Position numbers and translations under genes: made by a program
Origin: DASWJS01 sp036397035
Lineage (GTDB): Bacteria; Actinomycetota; AC-67
DNA length: 64,000 nucleotides
Assembly (NCBI GenBank): GCA_036397035.1
Contig: DASWJS010000010.1
Location: 1-64,000, forward strand
Direction of reading: 5' to 3'
In this document: positions 16,464 to 24,072 of the stretch, piece by piece
How positions within the stretch are numbered: position 1 is the first letter of the stretch
How the letters are laid out: each line of letters starts with the position of its first letter
The notes under the pieces: model-generated
The model's database searches: none
Seen by the model: the letters and a program-made list of their open reading frames with translations, nothing else
What the model was told of the DNA's origin: nothing

Positions 16464-17090
16464 ATGCGCAGGAGAATCCTGCAAGCATCCGCTGCCCTGG
16501 TCAGCGCACTGGTTCTAGTCGGCATGGGCTTCACCGCCGGCGGCGCCGCGCCCGGAGACGGCTTCAACTGCGGCGGCTGCATCGACAAGAAGGACATCGG
16601 CAAGAACGCCGTCGGCACCGACGAGCTGGTGAACGGCTCCGTCAAGCCCGGCGACCTCGCGGCGAACGCGAAGACGCGGGTGTGGTCCGTCGAGAACAAC
16701 ACCGGCTTCGTCGACGTGACCGACGGCACGCAGACCGAGATGATCTCGATGAACATCACCGTGCCCGCGGCCGGGTTCCTGTACATCCACGGGCAGGCGA
16801 CGCTCAACAACAACGACGACAGCAACATCATCGTCACGACCGAGCTGCAGTTGGACGGCACGGACATCACGCCGCCGGGCGAGTCGCGGCTCGGACCCGA
16901 CGGAGGCGGCTTCGACGTGGACCTCGCGACGCCCCACATCGTCGTCCCGGTGACGAAGGGAGCGCACACGGTGAGCTTCGACGTGGACCCGCCGGCGGTC
17001 GACGTCCAGACGGTTCGCTGCTACGACCAGGTGCTCACTGCGATCTTCTTCCCGCAGGGCAAGGTGTTCCCGGAGTTCGTCCCGGCGTAG
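16464..17090 (+). CDS. Secreted protein with GDGFNC-GCID module, paralogue 1
   Basis: 208 residues. Signal peptide: MRRRIL, hydrophobic core, cleavage probably after GGAAPG. The mature N-terminus has a conserved CxxC module (GDGFNCGGCIDKKDI) and a short repeated pattern (NAVGTDELVNGSVKPGDLA) shared with the next gene. The remainder is predicted beta-sandwich with no enzyme motif. The ribosome site is GAAAGGGGGA. A 6-bp inverted repeat, GCAGGA-GAA-TCCTGC, covers codons 2-7. Extracellular; function not recognised. Confidence 0.75.
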   Translation: MRRRILQASAALVSALVLVGMGFTAGGAAPGDGFNCGGCIDKKDIGKNAVGTDELVNGSVKPGDLAANAKTRVWSVENNTGFVDVTDGTQTEMISMNITVPAAGFLYIHGQATLNNNDDSNIIVTTELQLDGTDITPPGESRLGPDGGGFDVDLATPHIVVPVTKGAHTVSFDVDPPAVDVQTVRCYDQVLTAIFFPQGKVFPEFVPA

Positions 17091-17136
17091 CCGCCGGCCC
17101 GACGACGGCAAGCGGTCTTCTACGAAAGGGGGAGTC

Positions 17137-17799
17137 ATGCGCAGGACGGTCCTGCAAGCAGTAGTGGGCATCGCGAGTGCTCTGGTTCTCGTCGCGGTCG
17201 GCGTCACGTCGAGCGGAGCGGCAGCCGGAGACGGCTTCAACTGCAACGGCTGTATCGACCGCAAAGACATCGCCAACAAGGCGATCGGGAGCGGCGAGGT
17301 GGTGGACAACTCGATCAAGCCCGGGGACCTGGCGGCGAACGCGAGGGCTCGAGTCGGATCGGTCGTCATCGTCGGCACGACGACCTCGACCACCCCGGAG
17401 ACGATCGACACGGTCGAGGTGAAGGTCCCCGGGAAGGGGACGTTGCTGCTCCTGTTGGAAGGAACGGCGTTCATCGACGCCGACGCCGTGGACGCCTCCG
17501 CGCGCTTCGCGCGCGGCAGCCTCGGCATCTGCGATTCGGCCGACTCGAGCGCCGCGTGCGGAACGACCTATCAGACGTGGGACTACGAGGACCCGGACAG
17601 CACAACCGGCATCAACGCGTTGCTGCCGATCTCCCGCGCGCGAGTGGTCTCCGTCGGCTCCAAGGGAACGAAGACGTACTACGTCAACGCCGACACCGAT
17701 GACGCAACCGAGGGCTTCAACATCACCGGCGGGAACGGAGGCACGGCGCGCTTGACCGCGTTCTTCTTCCCCGCGTCCATGTCGGTGACGAGCGCCTAG
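17137..17799 (+). CDS. Secreted protein with GDGFNC-GCID module, paralogue 2
   Basis: 220 residues, 46 bases after paralogue 1. The leader (GAAAGGGGGAGTC then ATGCGCAGGA) and the first 70 residues closely match paralogue 1, including GDGFNCNGCIDRKDI and IKPGDLAANAR. The C-terminal two thirds differ, with another cysteine pair (CDSADSSAAC). So the export and CxxC module was duplicated and the distal domain diverged or was exchanged. The start-codon inverted repeat is present (GCAGGA-CGG-TCCTGC). A terminator follows. Extracellular, function unknown. Confidence 0.75.
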   Translation: MRRTVLQAVVGIASALVLVAVGVTSSGAAAGDGFNCNGCIDRKDIANKAIGSGEVVDNSIKPGDLAANARARVGSVVIVGTTTSTTPETIDTVEVKVPGKGTLLLLLEGTAFIDADAVDASARFARGSLGICDSADSSAACGTTYQTWDYEDPDSTTGINALLPISRARVVSVGSKGTKTYYVNADTDDATEGFNITGGNGGTARLTAFFFPASMSVTSA

Positions 17800-17823
17800 C
17801 ACTTCCAGCGCGTCACGTCTCGA

Positions 17824-17854
17824 ACGAAGGGGTCGCCGACGGCGACCCCTTCGT
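17824..17854 (+). terminator. Terminator hairpin
   Basis: A 14-bp stem (ACGAAGGGGTCGCC / GGCGACCCCTTCGT) with a GAC loop, 25 bases after the stop of the second paralogue and before the acyl-CoA dehydrogenase start. The T-tract is weak. Confidence 0.75.
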
Positions 17855-17877
17855 AGTCGGTTGAGTATCCTGCGCGC

Positions 17878-19050
17878 ATGGATTTCGCGGTTCCGCCCGA
17901 GCTGGCCGAGCTTCGCTCGTCCTTCCTGGACTTCGTCGATCGCGAGGTGCGGCCGGTCGAGGAGCGCTACCGGCCGCAACTCCAGGACGACCTCTTCAGC
18001 GACGAGATGCGCGCCGAAGGGTTCGCCCTTCGGCGCCGCTCGGCCGAGCTGGGCTTCTACGCCGCCCACCTCCCGGAGGAAGTCGGCGGCTGGGGCCTCT
18101 CGACGCTCGGCTACACGCTGCTCGTCGAAGCGGTCGCGCAGACCGGGCTGCGCTTCGGGACGTTCGTGATCGGGCCACCGAACCCCGACGCGCCGACGAA
18201 GTTGCTGCTCGACGGCACGCCCGAGCAGCAAGAGCGCTACTTGAAACCCCTCGTCCGGGCGGAGAAGACGATGTGCTTCGCCCTGACCGAGCCGGACGCC
18301 GGATCCGACGCGCAGTCGATCTCGACCAAGGCCGTGCGCGACGGCGATCATTTCATCTTGAGCGGCACGAAGACCTTCATCACCAACGGCGCCGACGCCG
18401 ACTTCGCGATCGTTTTCGCCGTGACCGATCCCGAGAAGCGCGCGAACGGCGGCATCACCGCCTTCATCGTCGAGCGCGACACGCCCGGCTTCACGACCGG
18501 CAAGCGCCAGAAGACGATGGCCGGCGACAGCGGCCAGACCGAGCTGCACTTCGCCGACTGCCGCGTCCCTGCCGACAACGTCCTGGGAACGGAAGGGTTC
18601 GGCTTCTACTCGGCGATGAAGTTCCTCAACGCCGGGCGCGCCTACATCGGCGCGATGTGCCTCGGGCTCGCCGACTACTGCGTGTCCGTCGCGACCGAGT
18701 ACGCGAAGGAGCGCAAGACATTCGGCAAGCCGATCGGCAAGTACCAGGCCGTGCAGTGGATGCTCGCCGACTCCGCGGTGGAGATCGAGGCCGCGCGCTG
18801 GCTGACCTACCGCCTGGCGTGGCTGGTGGACCAAGGCGAGGAGCCGATGCGCGACTCGTCGATGGTGAAGCTCTACAACACCGAGATGGTGAACCGCGTC
18901 GCCGACCGCGCGGTGCAAGTCTTCGGCGGCATGGGCTACCTCACCGAAGGCCCGGTGGAGCGCATCTATCGCTTCGTGCGCATGTTCCGCATCGTCGAGG
19001 GCACCAGCGAGATCCAGCGCCTCATCATCGCCCGCACCTTGGGTCTCTAA
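17878..19050 (+). CDS. Acyl-CoA dehydrogenase
   Basis: 390 residues, the usual length. FAD/substrate signature ALTEPDAGSD is in the middle domain, and the C-terminal FGGMGYLTEGPVERIYR and VEGTSEIQR motifs are intact, with the likely catalytic glutamate at Glu374 (VEGT). It should oxidise an acyl-CoA to the 2-enoyl-CoA, passing electrons to ETF. Chain-length preference cannot be read. Single-gene transcript between a terminator and a convergent gene whose end it overlaps by four bases. Confidence 0.9.
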   Translation: MDFAVPPELAELRSSFLDFVDREVRPVEERYRPQLQDDLFSDEMRAEGFALRRRSAELGFYAAHLPEEVGGWGLSTLGYTLLVEAVAQTGLRFGTFVIGPPNPDAPTKLLLDGTPEQQERYLKPLVRAEKTMCFALTEPDAGSDAQSISTKAVRDGDHFILSGTKTFITNGADADFAIVFAVTDPEKRANGGITAFIVERDTPGFTTGKRQKTMAGDSGQTELHFADCRVPADNVLGTEGFGFYSAMKFLNAGRAYIGAMCLGLADYCVSVATEYAKERKTFGKPIGKYQAVQWMLADSAVEIEAARWLTYRLAWLVDQGEEPMRDSSMVKLYNTEMVNRVADRAVQVFGGMGYLTEGPVERIYRFVRMFRIVEGTSEIQRLIIARTLGL

Positions 19051-19643
19051 CCGCTCCGCTGCTTGCGTTCGATCGCCGCGAAGAGCAGGGCAGCCGCGAT
19101 CGCCAGGCGCCGGTCGAGCACCCGCGCTTGGTCGGCGCCGAAGTCGAGCGTCAGCTTGTACACGAAGATGTTGTGGTTTTGCTGGGCCGTCGCGACGACG
19201 CGCCCGCCGACTTCGAAGTCGTACCGCTGCGGCGCGAACAGCGCGACCAGCGGCAGGAACCGCCGGGCAAACGCCAGTCCCCCGGTGTCCTCGCGCACGG
19301 TCCCGATCTCCTGGTCCTGCGGCCCCATCAAGATCCAGTGGTCGCGGAGCATCGACTTCCACCCCTTGCGCTTCAGCGCGCCCACTTTGGAGCCGTCCGA
19401 GGCGTCCACGACGTCGTAGGCGGCCGCGAAGTCGATGATCTTCCGGGCGTTGATCGACAGGACCTCCTGAGTCATGTCCTCGCCGGTGTAGAGCCGGATG
19501 TCCTCGCGCAGGGTGAACGCCTTCATCTTGGCGTAGAACAGCGGCGTCGTGTCGTCGCCGAAGATGTGAAACGCGCCGCCCACCAGCTTCAATACCTTGC
19601 GCCGGACGGTGTAGGTCGTCCGGTCGAATCGCTCGTCGGCCAT
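19047..19643 (-). CDS. LURP-one/Tubby-C-like (scramblase-related) protein
   Basis: 198 residues. The pattern LFYAKMKAF, then DIRLYTGED, LSINARKIIDF, YDVVD and VGALKRKGW is typical of the LURP-one-related/phospholipid-scramblase-like beta-barrel fold seen in actinobacterial proteins. No signal peptide; the C-terminal LAIAAALLFAAI is short and hydrophobic. Biochemical role unknown. It is convergent with the acyl-CoA dehydrogenase (4-bp overlap) and divergent from selA with a 35-bp gap that must hold both promoters or leaderless starts. Confidence 0.65.
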   Translation of the reverse strand: MADERFDRTTYTVRRKVLKLVGGAFHIFGDDTTPLFYAKMKAFTLREDIRLYTGEDMTQEVLSINARKIIDFAAAYDVVDASDGSKVGALKRKGWKSMLRDHWILMGPQDQEIGTVREDTGGLAFARRFLPLVALFAPQRYDFEVGGRVVATAQQNHNIFVYKLTLDFGADQARVLDRRLAIAAALLFAAIERKQRSG

Positions 19644-19678
19644 CAGGTTCCTCCCTGCCCCGTAGCATAAGCGGCGGC

Positions 19679-21016
19679 ATGCGGTCCTCCGACGAGCGGC
19701 GCGACCTGCCGCAAGTGGACGAAGTCCTGCGGCGGCTCGGCGACGCCGGCGCCGGACCCCTCGTCGCGCGCTGGGTCGTCCGGCGCGAGATCGACGCCGC
19801 GCGCGCCCGCATCCTGGCCGGCGAACGGCGTGGCGACGTGGAAGGCGCGGCCCGGCTGCGCCTGAAGACCTTGACCGAGCGCCGCGTCCGCGCCGTCGTG
19901 AACGCGACCGGCGTGGTCCTGCACACCAACCTCGGGCGCGCGCGGCTGTCCGCCGAGGCCCGCGTCGCGATCGCCCACGCCGCCGGCGCGGCGGCCGTCG
20001 AGTTCGACGTCGCGACCGGCGAGCGCGCGGAGCGCGCGCCGGTGGCGGCGACGCTCGCGGCCGCGCTCGTCGACGCGCCGGCCGCGCTCGTGGTCAACAA
20101 CAACGCGGGCGCGCTCCTGCTGGCGCTCGCCGCGCTCGCGCGCGGACGGGAGGTCGTCGTCGGCCGCGGCGAGATGATCGAGATCGGCGGCTCGTTCCGT
20201 CTCCCCGACGTGATGGAGGCCTCGGGCGCCGTCCTGCGCGAGGTCGGCACCACCAACAGGACGCACCTGAAGGACTACGAGGGGGCGGTCTCGGACCGGA
20301 CGGCGCTCGTGCTGAAAGTGCACCCCTCCAACTACAAGGTCGAGGGCTTCGCGACGACCCCTTCCGTCGCCGAGCTGACCACGCTCACCCGGGCGGCCGG
20401 CCTGCCGCTGCTCAACGACATCGGCAGCGGGCTGCTCGCGCCGGAGGAGGGCGTCTTCGCCGACGAGCCGGACGCGACGACCGCGCTCGCCGCAGGCGCG
20501 GACCTGGTCTGCTTCAGCGGCGACAAGCTTCTCGGCGGTCCACAGGCGGGCATCCTCGCCGGACGCGAGGACCTGGTCGAGCGGTGCCGCACGCACCCGA
20601 TCGCGCGCGCCGTACGCGCCGGCAAGCTCGCGCTCGCCGCGCTCGAGGCGACCCTGTGGGCGCACGCGCGCGGCGAGCGCGACACGCTGCCCACCTGGCA
20701 GATGCTGCACGCAACCCCCGGCGAGGTGCGCGCCCGGGCCGAGGCGGTGGCCGAGGGCCTGCCGCACGCTCGCGTCGTGGACGGCGAGAGCGTCGCCGGC
20801 GGGGGCGCGCTCCCGGGCGTCACCATTCCGTCGGCCCTGATCCGCATCGACCACGTCGCGCCCGGGAAGCTCGCGCGCGCGCTTCGATCCGGCACACCGC
20901 CGATCGTCGCCAGGCTCGACGCGGGCGGGGTGCTGATCGACCTGCGCACGGTGGACCCCGGCGACGACGACCTGGTCGCCGCCGCGCTGGCCGGCGCGCT
21001 CTCCGAACAGCACTAG
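19679..21016 (+). CDS. selA: L-seryl-tRNA(Sec) selenium transferase
   Basis: 445 residues. A PLP fold-type I enzyme with the SelA hallmarks NATGVVLHTNLGR near residue 78, the HPSNYKVEGF motif and the PLP lysine in SGDKLLGGPQ (Lys283). It converts Ser-tRNA(Sec) to Sec-tRNA(Sec) using selenophosphate. selB follows 41 bases later, so selenocysteine insertion is encoded here. No tRNA-Sec or selD gene was found in this window. Confidence 0.94.
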   Translation: MRSSDERRDLPQVDEVLRRLGDAGAGPLVARWVVRREIDAARARILAGERRGDVEGAARLRLKTLTERRVRAVVNATGVVLHTNLGRARLSAEARVAIAHAAGAAAVEFDVATGERAERAPVAATLAAALVDAPAALVVNNNAGALLLALAALARGREVVVGRGEMIEIGGSFRLPDVMEASGAVLREVGTTNRTHLKDYEGAVSDRTALVLKVHPSNYKVEGFATTPSVAELTTLTRAAGLPLLNDIGSGLLAPEEGVFADEPDATTALAAGADLVCFSGDKLLGGPQAGILAGREDLVERCRTHPIARAVRAGKLALAALEATLWAHARGERDTLPTWQMLHATPGEVRARAEAVAEGLPHARVVDGESVAGGGALPGVTIPSALIRIDHVAPGKLARALRSGTPPIVARLDAGGVLIDLRTVDPGDDDLVAAALAGALSEQH

Positions 21017-21057
21017 CCCGCCGTGACCCCTCCCGGGCCTTATGCGAAGATGCCGCC

Positions 21058-22887
21058 ATGTTCGTGATCTCGACCGCCGGTCACGTGGACCACGGGAAGT
21101 CGACGCTGATCCGGCACCTCACGGGGATCGACCCCGACCGCCTCGTGGAGGAAAAGGAGCGCGGTCTCACGATCGACCTCGGGTACGCGTGGCTCACGCT
21201 GCCGAGCGGGCGCGAGATCGGGATCGTGGACGTCCCGGGTCACGAACGCTTCGTACACAACATGCTCGCCGGCGTGAGCTCGGTGGACGCGACGCTGCTC
21301 GTCGTGGCGGCCAGCGAGGGCTGGATGCCCCAGTCCGAAGAGCACCTCGCGATCCTGGACATGCTCGGCGCGCGCCATGCCGTCGTCGCGCTCACGAAGG
21401 TCGACCTGGTGGACCTGGACCGGGTCGAGACCATCGCCGCGCAGGTCCGCGCGCGGCTCGCCGGGACGACGCTCGAGGGCAGCCCGGTCGTCGCCGTTTC
21501 CGGGCAGACCGGCGACGGGGTGGCGGAGCTGCGACTCGCGCTCGACCGGGTGCTCGACGAGAACGGCGAGGTGCGCGACCGGGGCCGCCCCCGCGCCTAT
21601 CTGGACCGCGTCTTCACCGTCAAGGGCGTCGGGACGGTCGTCACCGGGACGCTGACCGGCGGCTCGCTGCGCACGGGCGACCGGGTCGTCGTCCTGCCGG
21701 CCGGTCACCACACGCGCATCCGCGGGCTGCAGACGCACAAGACCGTCCGCGAAGTCGCCGAACCCGTGAGCCGGGTGGCGATGAACCTGGCCGGGATCGA
21801 GACGGGGGCGGTCGCCCGCGGCGACGCCGTCGTGTGTCCGGGTCAATGGGAGCCGGCCTCGCAGCTCGACGTGCGCCTGCGGGCCGTGCGCTCGCTCGAC
21901 CACGGACTCGGCAACCGCGGCGCGTACAAGGCCTACGTCGGCTCGGCCGAGATCGATGCGCGGCTCACGCTGCTCGACGCGACCTCGATCGGTCCGGGCG
22001 AGCAAGCGTTCGCGCGGATCGTGCTCGCGCACCCGGTCGTCGCGGCGCCGTTCGATCGCTTCGTGCTGCGCGACGTGGGGCGGCGCCAGACCGTCGCAGG
22101 GGGCGCGATCTTGGACGCGCATCCGCCCGGCCTTCGCAACAGGAACCGCGCCGATCGGATCGAGCAGTTGCGCGCGCGCTCGCTCGCCGGGCCCGACGAC
22201 ATCCCGACGCTGCTCGTCCAGGAACAAGGCTGGATCGCGCGCACCGACCTCGAGCGGCGCAGCGGGAGCGGCGCGGCGCCGCGTGGAACGGTCTCGCTGC
22301 GCACGCTGGAGACGACGCAGGAGACCTTCGATCGCACCGCCGCGGCGATCGAGGAGGCGCTCGGCGAGCTGCACGCCCGCTTGCCGCTCGTGCGGGGCGC
22401 ATCGCGCGAGGACGTGCGCGCGGCCGCGGGCCAGATCGACGAGCGGCTGTTCGCCGAAGTGGTCGAGGCGATCCCCGACCGCATCGTCGCCGAAGGACCG
22501 ATCCTGCGCCTCGCCGCGCACGAGGTCGTGCTGACGCTCGAGCAGAAGGACGCGCGCGACGTGCTGCTGCGCCAGCTCGCCGCCGCGCGCTTCTCGCCGC
22601 CCAGCACGACCTCGCTGATGGACGCGCACGGCGACCACCTCGTCCGGGCGCTGGTCGAGGCGGGCGACCTCGTCCCGGTCGGCGAGGACGTCGTCCTGAC
22701 GGCCGAGCTGCTCGGGGAGGCCAAGCGCATCATCGCCGAGGCGACGGAGGCCGAGGGTGCGCTCACGGCGGCCCGGATCAAGGAATTGCTCGGCACGACA
22801 CGCAAGTACGCGATCCCGCTCCTCGAGCACCTCGATCGCACCGGCTTCACGCGCCGCGTCGGCGACCTGCGCGAGCTGGTCCGCTAG
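21058..22887 (+). CDS. selB: Selenocysteine-specific elongation factor SelB
   Basis: 609 residues. GTPase motifs: G1 GHVDHGKST (8-16), G3 DVPGH (58-62), G4 TKVD (113-116). The EF-Tu-like domains II and III follow, and the C-terminal third has the winged-helix character of SelB (for example IKELLGTTRKYAIPLLEHLD), which binds the SECIS hairpin in mRNA. It delivers Sec-tRNA(Sec) to UGA codons. The start at 21058 is the conserved MFVISTAGHVDHG. Cotranscribed with selA. Confidence 0.95.
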   Translation: MFVISTAGHVDHGKSTLIRHLTGIDPDRLVEEKERGLTIDLGYAWLTLPSGREIGIVDVPGHERFVHNMLAGVSSVDATLLVVAASEGWMPQSEEHLAILDMLGARHAVVALTKVDLVDLDRVETIAAQVRARLAGTTLEGSPVVAVSGQTGDGVAELRLALDRVLDENGEVRDRGRPRAYLDRVFTVKGVGTVVTGTLTGGSLRTGDRVVVLPAGHHTRIRGLQTHKTVREVAEPVSRVAMNLAGIETGAVARGDAVVCPGQWEPASQLDVRLRAVRSLDHGLGNRGAYKAYVGSAEIDARLTLLDATSIGPGEQAFARIVLAHPVVAAPFDRFVLRDVGRRQTVAGGAILDAHPPGLRNRNRADRIEQLRARSLAGPDDIPTLLVQEQGWIARTDLERRSGSGAAPRGTVSLRTLETTQETFDRTAAAIEEALGELHARLPLVRGASREDVRAAAGQIDERLFAEVVEAIPDRIVAEGPILRLAAHEVVLTLEQKDARDVLLRQLAAARFSPPSTTSLMDAHGDHLVRALVEAGDLVPVGEDVVLTAELLGEAKRIIAEATEAEGALTAARIKELLGTTRKYAIPLLEHLDRTGFTRRVGDLRELVR

Positions 22888-23342
22888 CGGACGGCTGCGA
22901 CCGCGTCCACTTCGACCGGGGCGCCCAGCGGCAGTTCCGCAACGCCGACCGCCGCGCGTGCGTGCTTCCCCGCCTCACCGAACACCTCGACCATCAGCTC
23001 GCTCGCGCCGTTGGCGACGACGGGCTGGGCGCGAAAGCCGGGCGCGCTGGCGACGAAGACGGTCAGCTTCAGGATGCGCGCGACGTCGTCGAGCGATCCC
23101 GCCGCCGCGCGCAACTGCGCGAGCACGTTGACGGCGCACGCGCGCGCCTCCTCGATCGCCTCCTCTTGCGAGACGTTCGCGCCCACCAACCCCGTGCGCG
23201 GAAGCGCGCCGTCGCGGATCGGCAGTTGTCCGCTCACGAACACCAGCGACCCGTCGCGCGTGTACGGCACGTAGGAAGCGACCGGCGCCGCCGGCTCGGG
23301 GAGCGTGATGCCGAGCGCGCGCAGCGCGGCTTCCGCGCTCAC
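22884..23342 (-). CDS. Rid family (YjgF/YER057c) protein
   Basis: 152 residues from GTG 23342, whose first bases overlap the stop of the small upstream gene (GTGA). The longer open frame upstream is not protein-like. The Rid pattern is visible: FVSGQLPI, GLVGANVSQEEAIEEARACAVN, LKLTVFVAS and PVEVDAVAAVR. Family members deaminate reactive enamine/imine intermediates. The position next to a small DUF4177-like gene and ArsA/WhiB genes matches the mycobacterial Rv3678c neighbourhood. Converges on selB with a 4-bp overlap. Confidence 0.88.
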   Translation of the reverse strand: MSAEAALRALGITLPEPAAPVASYVPYTRDGSLVFVSGQLPIRDGALPRTGLVGANVSQEEAIEEARACAVNVLAQLRAAAGSLDDVARILKLTVFVASAPGFRAQPVVANGASELMVEVFGEAGKHARAAVGVAELPLGAPVEVDAVAAVR

Positions 23343-23506
23343 GACGCCGGCTCTTCCTTCGGCCGCTTCAGGATCGCGACCGTCCCCGGCACGTCGGCCG
23401 GGTTGTAGACCTGGACCAGCTCCCAGCCCTCGTCCCCCCAGTTGTTCAGGATCTCCTGGATCGAGTGGGGGATGAGCGGCACGGACACGTATTCCCATCT
23501 CTGCAC
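23339..23506 (-). CDS. Small conserved DUF4177-like protein
   Basis: 55 residues, easily missed because of its size. It begins with GTG 23506, preceded by a perfect GGAGGTGA ribosome site. The sequence starts MQRWEYVSVPL, contains WGDEGWELVQV and ends LKRPKEE, the pattern of the small conserved actinobacterial protein encoded beside Rid (M. tuberculosis Rv3678A type). The stop overlaps the Rid GTG. Cytoplasmic, function unknown; the tight coupling suggests it works with Rid. Confidence 0.85.
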   Translation of the reverse strand: MQRWEYVSVPLIPHSIQEILNNWGDEGWELVQVYNPADVPGTVAILKRPKEEPAS

Positions 23507-23587
23507 GACGAGTCACCTCCGAGGTGTCGCCGGCGAGACTATGCGACCGCGCGCGGCGGAGGCGAAGGAGGCGGGGGCGAAGAGGAG

Positions 23588-23857
23588 TCAGCCTGCCTTG
23601 CGGCTGAGCAGGTGGCGGCGCTCGATCTCGTTCAGGCCGCCCCAGATCCCGTGCGGCTCGCGAACGTCCAGCGCGAAGCGGCGGCACTGCATGATCACGG
23701 GGCACTCCGCGCAGATGGCCTTGGCCTTGGCTTCGCGCCGGACGCGCTCGTCCTTCGTCTCCAGGTGGAAGGGGGTAAAGAACAGGTTCGTGTCCGCGCC
23801 TCGGCACGCTGCGAGGGACTGCCAGTCAACCGTCGTTGCCCAAGTCGGCCGTGCCAT
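23588..23857 (-). CDS. WhiB-family [4Fe-4S] transcriptional regulator
   Basis: 89 residues. Four cluster-ligand cysteines at 18, 49, 52 and 58 (C...CxxC...C), then the glycine turn GIWGGL (70-75) and a basic C-terminal helix (RRHLLSRK). WhiB proteins bind sigma factor region 4 and sense redox or NO through the cluster; they are essentially restricted to actinobacteria and their phages. Its place beside the ArsA pair and PASTA-PBP recalls whiB4, but the short N-terminus does not settle the subtype. Confidence 0.93.
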   Translation of the reverse strand: MARPTWATTVDWQSLAACRGADTNLFFTPFHLETKDERVRREAKAKAICAECPVIMQCRRFALDVREPHGIWGGLNEIERRHLLSRKAG

Positions 23858-24027
23858 GCGATTCGTCCGCGCTCGTTGCCCGGCGAGCGCCCGACGTCAC
23901 CCCTTCCTTACCGATATCCGACGCCAGATGAGGTCCCGATGTTCCCTCGCGAACCTGAGCAAAAGGTGAGGATCGCGAGCGACCCCGTCATTGAACGGGA
24001 CAGCAGGATACGTGGACAATGCCCTTT

Positions 24028-24057
24028 CGTACAGGCAGAATCTACCAACTCTGTCAA
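24028..24057 (-). promoter_or_regulatory. Candidate promoter upstream of whiB
   Basis: On the minus strand a consensus -35 TTGACA (24057-24052) is followed after an 18-nt spacer by TGTACG (24033-24028), a weak -10. It lies in the 215-bp gap between nfeD and whiB, about 170 bases before the whiB ATG, so it would give a long leader. Confidence 0.35.
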
Positions 24058-24072
24058 GATATCCCAGTATTC

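Noticed and set aside
22888..24072. tRNA-Sec (selC) near selA-selB
   Set aside because: No long-variable-arm cloverleaf could be found in gaps around selA-selB; the space is filled by Rid, the small gene and whiB.
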